A stretch of DNA of 7,637 nt from JACPDH01 sp051305935. GTDB lineage: Bacteria > Acidobacteriota > Thermoanaerobaculia > Gp7-AA8. Below the pieces are notes generated by a model. The model was not told the DNA's origin and ran no database searches. It saw only the letters and a program-made list of their open reading frames with translations. The translations under genes and the position numbers were made by a program. Location of the stretch: the NCBI GenBank assembly GCA_051305935.1, contig JBPPMG010000306.1:1-7637 (forward strand). Direction: 5' to 3'. This document shows positions 1 to 5,068 of the stretch, in pieces (the first letter of the stretch is position 1; each line of letters opens with the position of its first letter).

Positions 1-27
1 TTAAACGCCTCTCGTCGCTCGCGGCAG

Positions 28-90
28 GGCCTGTGGGAAAGTGGGAAAGGCGGTGGCTGGGTGGGCGCCTTTTCCACTTTTCCATAGGCC
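28..90. repeat. 25-bp stem inverted repeat (hairpin), 13-nt loop
   Basis: Arms 28-52 and 66-90 are complementary over 25 positions. Three positions (33, 37 and 45 in the left arm) are not Watson-Crick pairs, and all three become G-U wobbles in a plus-strand transcript. Each arm is itself a tandem 8-mer: GTGGGAAA occurs twice at 33-48, and TTTTCCAC/T occurs twice at 70-85. No T-tract follows, so this is not a typical intrinsic terminator. It ends 12 bases before the candidate -10 element of the next gene. It could be a dispersed palindromic repeat of the REP type or a structured RNA element. Confidence 0.7.
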
Positions 91-99
91 AAATCGTGC

Positions 100-108
100 T
101 GCTACAAT
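100..108 (+). promoter_or_regulatory. Candidate extended -10 promoter element (TGCTACAAT)
   Basis: TG-C-TACAAT matches the extended -10 pattern with one mismatch to TATAAT. Its end is 15 bases from the ATG at 124, so a start site 6-9 bases downstream would leave a leader of about 7-9 nt with no Shine-Dalgarno. No good -35 is visible. The same nonamer sits in front of lpxD at 5051-5059. Confidence 0.45.
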
Positions 109-123
109 CCACTCGATTCCCGG

Positions 124-618
124 ATGCCCCACTATCTGTATGACGTGGCGTCGTACACGAAACTGATCAACGCGGCGATCGCCGACTTTCACCCAACCGG
201 TTTGCTCTACATCGAAGAAGCGATGCAGGCGTTTCGTAGCGGTTGCGTCCTCTCAGCTACGGTCATGATCGGCGTTGCCGCTGAACAGACCTTCTTGATC
301 TTGCTCGAAGCAGCAGTCGCGAGCAAGACTCACGGTCAGAGATACGCTGCCGTGCAGAAGGAGCGGACGATTCTTCAAAAGATTGAGAAGTTCCGGAATC
401 TTCTTCAACAGGACGCCAAGAGCCTTCCCGCGGAGATCCGAGAAGATTTGGAAACGAACTTCCTCGGCATTCTGTCGATGGTCCGGAACATCCGGAATCA
501 GTCAGGACACCCCACGGGTAAACTCGTGCCGCGCGAGCAGGCGTACGTGCTCCTTCAACTCTTCGTGCCCTACGCACAAAAATTGTACGAGTTGAGACGA
601 TGGTTCTTGGCCGCATAA
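124..618 (+). CDS. HEPN-like hypothetical protein, integron cassette gene
   Basis: This 164-residue, mostly helical protein is probably cytosolic. A hydrophobic helix at about residues 43-65, containing AAEQ, resembles the packed helix of HEPN/DUF4145-like proteins. Near the C-terminus R124-N-Q-S-G-H129 fits the Rx4-6H motif that forms the active site of HEPN ribonucleases, and the surrounding RNIRNQSGHP is typical of that group. No second domain is present. No antitoxin gene is adjacent in the window, although one could lie upstream. The stop codon falls inside the R'' box of the attC that follows, a usual arrangement for a cassette gene. The gene looks less GC-rich than the lpx genes, which is consistent with acquisition. 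It has no Shine-Dalgarno, and a -10-like element lies just upstream. The fold assignment rests on motif reading; nuclease or toxin activity is inferred. Confidence 0.75.
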   Translation: MPHYLYDVASYTKLINAAIADFHPTGLLYIEEAMQAFRSGCVLSATVMIGVAAEQTFLILLEAAVASKTHGQRYAAVQKERTILQKIEKFRNLLQQDAKSLPAEIREDLETNFLGILSMVRNIRNQSGHPTGKLVPREQAYVLLQLFVPYAQKLYELRRWFLAA

Positions 619-715
619 CTTGGCGCTCGAGCGGCTTTCAACGCGCCGCTCCAAGTGTTGGTAACCTGTTCGCGCAGCGCGGGCGCGTTGAAACCGCTCA
701 GCGCTGGCGTTAGGA
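613..715 (+). other. attC recombination site 1 (integron cassette)
   Basis: The R'' box GCATAAC (613-619) and R' box GTTAGGA (709-715) enclose an imperfect palindrome. The stem pairs 629-647 with 682-699 over 18 bp, interrupted only by an extra C at 635, which is a G on the bottom strand. Extra-helical bases of this sort are a hallmark of attC sites folded as bottom-strand single-stranded DNA. The core boxes match the consensus RYYYAAC/GTTRRRY except at the third base of R'' and the last base of R'. Integrase would cut between 709 and 710. The site starts on the stop codon of the upstream gene, in the correct orientation. Confidence 0.88.
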
Positions 716-1285
716 CACCGAGGGCCGAGTTCCACGCAATGTCAACCGTCGATCCAGTTCGAATCCTGTCTTTATGCGTCGTCCTCGCGGGCGCTGAAAT
801 GCTGCACGGCATTGCCAGAACAGTCCTACTCGCGCCAAGAGTCGGCAAGGCTCTGGCCATCAAGCTCAGTGTCGTGTCCGGCAGTCTGCTGGCCTTCTTC
901 GTCTGCTACCTGTTGGTCCCTGGCATCGGGTTAACCGGAGTCAACCAGCATTTGTACTTGGGGCTTGGTCTTGCCGGTTTCATGGCTGCCTTCGATGTCG
1001 CCATAGGCAGGCTTGTCATGCGGCTTAAGTGGCCGCGTATCTGGCAAGACTTCAACCCTGCGAGCGGAAACTACCTTTCCTTTGGCCTGGCCGCGCTCGT
1101 CTTCATCCCGGCGCTTGTATGGTGGCTGCAAACTACAAGCTGGTAAACCGGGTGGGCGCACGGTGGCCTAACCCTTCGCTCGAGCGGACACCCACCGGCA
1201 AGGCGCTTGGCCCGCGAGCCGGTGTAGTTCATCATCCGTCTCGCGGGCCAAGCGCCTTCCCGGCGGGTGCCGCTCAGCTCAAACG
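710..1285 (+). mobile_element. Complete integron gene cassette
   Basis: The interval runs from the cut point in the R' box of attC1 (709/710) to that of attC2 (1285/1286). It holds one plus-strand gene (739-1146) and its own attC at the 3' end, the standard single-gene cassette layout. The leader before the ATG is 29 bases and no convincing internal promoter is visible, so expression probably depends on upstream transcription. Confidence 0.82.
739..1146 (+). CDS. Conserved small membrane protein, cassette gene
   Basis: The 135-residue product has about four hydrophobic segments (roughly residues 9-30, 41-62, 70-92 and 112-131), so it is an inner-membrane protein. There is no signal peptide. 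Distinctive elements are AEMLHGIART at 19-28 followed by LAPRVG at 31-36, a polar DxxxGR at 86-91 inside the third segment, and a WPRIWQDFNP loop at 98-107 before the last segment. I recall this arrangement from a family of unknown function in Proteobacteria, but cannot name it. The start at 739 was preferred to the in-frame ATG at 655, because the earlier one lies inside the attC1 palindrome and would add 28 residues unlike the rest. No clear ribosome binding site is seen. The function is unknown. Confidence 0.8.
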   Translation: MSTVDPVRILSLCVVLAGAEMLHGIARTVLLAPRVGKALAIKLSVVSGSLLAFFVCYLLVPGIGLTGVNQHLYLGLGLAGFMAAFDVAIGRLVMRLKWPRIWQDFNPASGNYLSFGLAALVFIPALVWWLQTTSW

Positions 1286-1291
1286 TTAGGC
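1166..1291 (+). other. attC recombination site 2 (integron cassette)
   Basis: The R'' box GCCTAAC (1166-1172) and R' box GTTAGGC (1285-1291) are exact matches to RYYYAAC and GTTRRRY and exact complements of each other. Between them the arms fold into a long stem. The inner part, 1200-1218 with 1240-1258, is a perfect 19-bp pairing closed by a 21-nt loop (1219-1239). The GAGCGG of the L'' region pairs with CCGCTC of L', followed by an extra A at 1188 (T on the bottom strand). An unpaired central spacer separates the R and L boxes, as in known attC sites. At about 126 nt it is in the size range of Vibrio repeats. The stop codon of the upstream gene lies 19 bases before R''. Confidence 0.93.
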
Positions 1292-1372
1292 ATCACCCGG
1301 TGCAACATTTCGCGCGCCTCCTTGTTCGCTCCGCCCTGGTTGTTGCTCGGACGCGTGAAGAAAGGATGAGAT

Positions 1373-1903
<531 letters not shown>

Positions 1904-1928
1904 TCTCGGGGTATGGCCTGCAACAAGG

Positions 1929-1962
1929 GAAGCCCCGCAGACGGCAATCGCTGCGGGGCTTC
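1929..1962. terminator. Terminator-like hairpin between convergent genes
   Basis: GAAGCCCCGCAG (1929-1940) and CTGCGGGGCTTC (1951-1962) form a perfect 12-bp stem with a 10-nt loop. It lies between the stop codon of the DHFR-family gene and that of the minus-strand cytochrome gene, where a shared bidirectional terminator is expected. Neither side has a strong T-tract, so efficiency is uncertain. Confidence 0.7.
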
Positions 1963-1968
1963 TCGTCG

Positions 1969-3348
1969 CTACAGCGCCTTCATGAACGCGACCAGGTCGC
2001 GCTTTTCCGCCTCCGTCAGCTTCGTGCCCGTCACGAGATTGAAGAACTCGACGGTGTCTTCCAGCGTGAGGAGCCGGCCGTCATGCAGATACGGCGGCGA
2101 GTCCTTGATGCCGCGGAGCGGGAACGTCTTGGTCAGTCCCTCCGCCACAGTGAGCCGGCCGTTGATGTTCTTCGTGTCGTAGAAGCGGTGCACCTGCAGG
2201 TTGTGCATGGTGAGGTCCGTGTAGTGCGGTGCCGGATGACAGGAGCCGCAGTTGGCTTTGCCGAAGAAGATCGCCTGGCCCCGCAGCTCCGCCTCCGTCG
2301 CCTTCGCCGGGTCGAGCTTTCCGTCGAACGCCAGCTTCGGCGCAGGGGGGAAGTCGAGCAGGCTCTGCACTTCGGACATGAAGTGGACCTCCGTGCCTCT
2401 CTCCAGGACGTTCACGCCTTTCTTCGCCGCGATGACGTGATCGCCGTCGAAGTAGGCCGCACGCTGCTCGAACTCGGTGAAGTCTTCGACGGACTTGAGC
2501 GCGCGCTGCGAGCCGAAGAGCCGCTGGACGTTGACTCCGCGCAGGCTCGGCGTGTCGATGCGCCGGCGGATCTCCTGCGGCCTGATGTCGCCGACCAGAT
2601 GTGTCGTGGCGTTCGTGTGTCCATTGGCGTGGCAGTCGAAGCACGTCACGCCGTCATGCGGCGCCGCGGAGCGGCGATCATGCGTGTTGTTGAACTGCTG
2701 CTGCGGGAACGGCGTCACCAGCAGGCGCAGCCCCTCGATGTCCTTCGGGTTGAGCACGCCGTCGAACAGTTCGAAGAAGTTCTTCGTCGTGATGAGATGA
2801 CCCTGCGAGACATCGCCGAGATCGGGACGCGTCGTGAGAAACATCGGCGGAGGAAACTCGGGGAGGAAATGCTGCGGCAGATCGAAGTCGAGGTCGAAGC
2901 GTGTTAGGTCGCGGCCCGTCTGCTTCTTCAACTCGTCGATGTGAACCTGCGGAAAGACCATGCCTCCTTCCGCCTGATTCATATGAGGCAAGGGAAGGTA
3001 GCCCGCGGGGAACGCATTCTGCTTGCGGATCTCCTCGGGGGTCATCGCCGCGAGGCGTTCCCACGTCATGCCGGACGCGAGCCGCGCCCGGGGACCGCTC
3101 TGCAGCGGCTTGCCGCGGAACATCGTCGCGCCCGGAGCGGGACGATCCGCCAGATCATAGCGCTGCTCGAGCAGCGCCTTCTGGCGGCTCATGATCGCCG
3201 GCTTCGCAGCGGTCATCCGCTGCATGACTTCAGCAAAGCTCTCGTTGAGCACGACCGGTGAGTAGCTGGTCTTTTTCTCCTGTGCGACCAGTATCGTTGC
3301 GGCCAGGGTAGCCACTGAAACGAGAAACAGGCCCGTTCGCTTTCTCAT
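1969..3348 (-). CDS. Exported di-haem cytochrome c, peroxidase/MauG type
   Basis: This 459-residue protein starts with a signal peptide (MRKR, then a hydrophobic stretch to about residue 20, likely cut after the VAQ or VA region), so it acts in the periplasm. There are two CxxCH haem c sites: C236-FD-C239-H240 and C367-GS-C370-H371. The C-terminal segment SPPYLHDGR (417-425) followed by TLEDTVEFF is the conserved block of bacterial di-haem peroxidases and MauG-like proteins. The haem-bearing half (about 230-459) is of normal spacing, but roughly 200 residues precede the first haem, more than in classical CcpA enzymes, and I do not recognise that part. Substrate is unknown; peroxide reduction or an oxidation reaction is possible. 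The start at 3348 is fixed by AAGGAGG seven bases upstream. It is monocistronic in this window. Confidence 0.92.
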   Translation of the reverse strand: MRKRTGLFLVSVATLAATILVAQEKKTSYSPVVLNESFAEVMQRMTAAKPAIMSRQKALLEQRYDLADRPAPGATMFRGKPLQSGPRARLASGMTWERLAAMTPEEIRKQNAFPAGYLPLPHMNQAEGGMVFPQVHIDELKKQTGRDLTRFDLDFDLPQHFLPEFPPPMFLTTRPDLGDVSQGHLITTKNFFELFDGVLNPKDIEGLRLLVTPFPQQQFNNTHDRRSAAPHDGVTCFDCHANGHTNATTHLVGDIRPQEIRRRIDTPSLRGVNVQRLFGSQRALKSVEDFTEFEQRAAYFDGDHVIAAKKGVNVLERGTEVHFMSEVQSLLDFPPAPKLAFDGKLDPAKATEAELRGQAIFFGKANCGSCHPAPHYTDLTMHNLQVHRFYDTKNINGRLTVAEGLTKTFPLRGIKDSPPYLHDGRLLTLEDTVEFFNLVTGTKLTEAEKRDLVAFMKAL

Positions 3349-3355
3349 GCACATT

Positions 3356-3362
3356 CCTCCTT
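3356..3362 (-). promoter_or_regulatory. Strong Shine-Dalgarno site deciding the cytochrome start
   Basis: The minus strand reads AAGGAGG, a full match to the anti-SD core, with 7 bases before the ATG at 3348. An in-frame ATG two codons earlier (3354) touches the SD and is excluded. A further in-frame ATG at 3417 has no comparable site and would put a polar stretch before the signal peptide. Confidence 0.85.
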
Positions 3363-3377
3363 GTTTGATGCCTCGTT

Positions 3378-3395
3378 CGTTGGCATCTGCCAACG
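3378..3395. promoter_or_regulatory. Perfect 8-bp dyad, operator-like (CGTTGGCA-TC-TGCCAACG)
   Basis: Two 8-base arms are exact reverse complements around a 2-base centre. The site lies 30-47 bases upstream of the cytochrome start codon on the minus strand, in the expected promoter or 5' leader region. It could be an operator for a dimeric regulator or a leader hairpin. I cannot assign it to a regulator. Confidence 0.5.
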
Positions 3396-3623
3396 GCCAG
3401 GGTGGGCGGCACTCCATATCCCTTGCATGAATCTATGGCGATGATCGCGGCGACGCAACCTGCTTCGACCGCGCCACTTCGTGAATCGCACGGGTGGGCA
3501 CACGGCATCGTGATGCGCGGCCTTTCGGCAGGTGAGTTCGGTCACGGGCGGTCGCAGCCGCGACCCTCCTCTTCGTCCTCGCTGCCCGCGCCGCGAGCCG
3601 CTACCTTCCATCTTCGCAAGGCG

Positions 3624-3629
3624 TACAAT
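3624..3629 (+). promoter_or_regulatory. Possible -10 element (TACAAT)
   Basis: TACAAT lies 54 bases upstream of the ATG at 3684, on the same strand. Unlike the other two copies it lacks the upstream TG, and no -35 is apparent. It is the same hexamer seen before the HEPN-like gene and lpxD. Confidence 0.25.
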
Positions 3630-3666
3630 CGTCGCGTCAGCATCCGGCGCGCGTGAGCGCTGGATC

Positions 3667-3673
3667 GTTAGGC
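3667..3673 (+). other. Isolated attC-like R' box (GTTAGGC)
   Basis: The heptamer GTTAGGC is identical to the R' box of attC2 and ends 10 bases before the ATG of the next gene, as at the start of a cassette. The preceding bases, AGCGCTGG-AT-CGTTAGG, resemble the right end of attC1 (AGCGCTGG-CGTTAGG). No matching R'' (RYYYAAC) or L'' partner is visible upstream, so at most this is half of a decayed attC. Confidence 0.3.
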
Positions 3674-3683
3674 GGCCACTTGC

Positions 3684-4121
3684 ATGGCACGGTATTGGTG
3701 GCAGTGCATCTCTTGCGGCGATCGTCCGGCCTGGCTCGCTGTCTGCGAGTCCAGGAGCATTGCCGCGTTCATCTGGGATGAGCTGGCGTCCAGCGGCTGG
3801 GATCAGAGTCTGTTGCGTCGCACGTGCAAATGCGGGCGCCGCTCGCTGTACATCACCTATCGACTGCGGCGCGGCGATCCGGAGAGGGTCAGTGTCAAAC
3901 ACATCGTAGGGTTGCTCCTGGATGACGAGTATCTCCCCATGGTCTGGGAGACCTTTCGACACGGAACTCCAAGGGCGAAGTGGGTTGACTTCAAGTATCA
4001 AAGGGGCCGCAGCCCCTGGGGCCTGACAAAGCGCCTCGTCCTGAAAAAGGAGCAGCTCTCACGTCTGCTCCGTGCCTACGACAAGGTAACGGGTCGGCGC
4101 CTTCGCCCGAAGTCTCCATAA
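3684..4121 (+). CDS. Hypothetical protein with CxxC and CxC cysteines
   Basis: The 145-residue product is basic and soluble-looking. C8-IS-C11 and C48-K-C50 could together bind one zinc ion, as in zinc-ribbon-like proteins. Other marked stretches are PAWLAVCESRSIAAFIWDEL (15-34), VSVKHIVGLLLDDEYLPMVW (69-88) and a basic C-terminus ending RPKSP. The composition and the regular spacing of hydrophobic residues look like a real protein rather than a shadow, but I do not recognise a named family. There is no Shine-Dalgarno. An attC-like R' box lies just upstream, which may mark it as a former cassette gene, but no attC follows. No function is assigned. Confidence 0.65.
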   Translation: MARYWWQCISCGDRPAWLAVCESRSIAAFIWDELASSGWDQSLLRRTCKCGRRSLYITYRLRRGDPERVSVKHIVGLLLDDEYLPMVWETFRHGTPRAKWVDFKYQRGRSPWGLTKRLVLKKEQLSRLLRAYDKVTGRRLRPKSP

Positions 4122-4427
4122 AGAGTCTGCTGCGGCGCGCGATCACCGCGTGTTCGCCGCGCTGCGCCCGGGCACGGGCTTGCAGTCCCGGGAGGATCTG
4201 GGACCCCCGCACCCTCTTTCCCGCGTCGATCCGATGGGCATCCCTGGCCTGATCCTGGCGAAGGCGGGATCGAACGTGAGCAGGCCGGAGGGCACGCAAG
4301 GATCCAACTCCCGCGTGTCGGACCAGGAGAGTTTCCGAGGCGGTTGTAGTTTCCGCGCGCCGCCAGGCCACTATTGTCGACGCTCCTCAATTCTGCAGGC
4401 GCAAACCGTAGAAGAAGGACCCTTAGA
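4122..4427. other. Gene-free stretch of about 300 bp
   Basis: I see no supported gene here. Open frames on both strands have no recognisable composition. GC-rich short palindromes (CCCGGG near 4188) are present but none forms a clear terminator. It may include unrecognisable upstream parts of the kinase remnant that follows. Confidence 0.5.
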
Positions 4428-4567
4428 TTCAAGCATGCACGCGATGCGATGCCCGACGGAGGCATCCTCACGCTGCGTGCGGGATCCTGCGACGGCGAAG
4501 TGTTCCTGGAGGTCGAAGACAGCGGCAGTGGTGTGTGGATGAGGCGACGCGGGCACGAATGTACTCC
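4428..4567 (+). pseudogene. Remnant of a histidine-kinase ATPase (HATPase_c) domain, frameshifted
   Basis: The frame from 4428 reads HARDAMPDGGILTLRAG, then DGEVFLEVEDSGSGV. This matches the N-box and G1-box of sensor histidine kinases, where NARDAMPDGG and DTGxGM bind ATP. The frame is then lost at a GTGTGTG tract. From 4535 the next frame continues VDEATRARM, exactly the residues that follow the G1 box in these kinases. Removing two bases (4533-4534) restores one frame, so a 2-base slippage event is the likely lesion. The asparagine of the N-box has become His (CAT). The expected FEPFF segment after RARM is absent, and the dimerisation domain upstream is not recognisable. It is a short dead fragment. 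Confidence 0.8.
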
Positions 4568-4602
4568 ACGCTGCGTGGCGGACTGGTTTTGGTCCGGGGT
4601 CG

Positions 4603-4611
4603 TGCTACGCT
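4603..4611 (+). promoter_or_regulatory. Possible extended -10 element (TGCTACGCT)
   Basis: This nonamer resembles the TGCTACAAT elements elsewhere in the window and ends 7 bases before the ATG at 4619. A transcript started there would be leaderless or nearly so, which fits the absence of a Shine-Dalgarno. The match to TATAAT is weaker than in the other two cases. Confidence 0.3.
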
Positions 4612-4618
4612 TCATCCG

Positions 4619-4954
4619 ATGTCTGAAGAGATCCTCAAGCTGCTCGACCAGGTTCGCCGCGACATCGCGTCGCAGATCGAGACTGGAATCAATGGACTTC
4701 GCACGCAGGTGTCCGGCCTGCAGGACGAGGTTGCTGGAGCCCGACGCGAGGCGTTGACTCATTTTGATTCGTTGTACGTTCGATTCGACCGACTCGAAAA
4801 CGAGTATCAGGCGCTCGTCGCCGCGGTAGCAAGGCTCGAGGCGCGCTCGTTGAATCGGGCGGACTTCGATCGCGAGCTCGACGAGCTCAAGTCTCGAGTG
4901 CAGCAACTCGAGCAGCGGCTCCAGGAGCTGGAGCGAAGCGCTCGGCAGAATTGA
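4619..4954 (+). CDS. Small coiled-coil protein of unknown function
   Basis: The 111-residue product is almost entirely heptad-rich and charged: a first helix over about residues 5-75 (LLDQVRRDI, LRTQVSGLQDEV, FDRLENEY) and a second over 80-108 (FDRELDELKSRVQQLEQRL). There is no signal peptide or membrane segment, so it is probably a cytosolic homo-oligomer. An upstream in-frame extension to 4535 was rejected, because its first residues are the displaced end of the kinase remnant. The start has no Shine-Dalgarno but follows a -10-like element. Coiled-coil sequence alone does not identify a family. It lies 114 bases upstream of lpxD with no clear terminator between them. Confidence 0.7.
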   Translation: MSEEILKLLDQVRRDIASQIETGINGLRTQVSGLQDEVAGARREALTHFDSLYVRFDRLENEYQALVAAVARLEARSLNRADFDRELDELKSRVQQLEQRLQELERSARQN

Positions 4955-5050
4955 GCCGGGCCTTCGACCAGTCGGGCGCCTCGGTCAGCTTCCTCACCGG
5001 CCCAGCTCATCGGCTCTCCCGGCAGGTCTGCGTCCAGCCCGAGGCTCTGC

Positions 5051-5059
5051 TGCTACAAT
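5051..5059 (+). promoter_or_regulatory. Candidate extended -10 promoter of the lpx operon (TGCTACAAT)
   Basis: TG-C-TACAAT ends 9 bases before the lpxD ATG, so transcription would start 0-3 bases ahead of the initiation codon. The gap between the upstream coiled-coil gene and lpxD (4955-5068) contains no other evident signal and no Shine-Dalgarno. This is the likely promoter for lpxD and the closely spaced genes after it. Confidence 0.5.
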
Positions 5060-5068
5060 GCGCGACCG

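Larger units (their letters stand above)
3349..3683. other. Gene-free intergenic stretch of 335 bp
   Basis: No convincing coding region was found in either strand. It contains the cytochrome ribosome binding site and dyad at its left end, and a TACAAT hexamer and an attC-like R' box at its right end. Small hairpins such as GGTCGC/GCGACC (near 3549-3564) look incidental. Confidence 0.6.

Noticed and set aside
655..738. Upstream start for the cassette membrane protein
   Set aside because: This start lies inside the attC1 palindrome and adds 28 residues with no membrane or conserved character.
1929..1962. Third attC after the DHFR-family gene
   Set aside because: The palindrome here lacks TAAC/GTTA core boxes and extra-helical bases; it fits a terminator between convergent genes.
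2083..2907. Plus-strand open frame of 274 codons
   Set aside because: It is antisense to the cytochrome gene, which has clear haem motifs. The frame is Arg/Val/Glu rich without domain features.
4260..4290. tRNA T-arm-like sequence on the minus strand (GTTCGATCCC)
   Set aside because: No flanking T-stem, anticodon arm or acceptor stem could be paired.
4076..4906. Minus-strand open frame of 276 codons
   Set aside because: It lies antisense to the kinase remnant and the coiled-coil gene. Its composition is rich in Ser, Arg and Pro with no recognisable motif, as expected of a shadow in GC-rich DNA.
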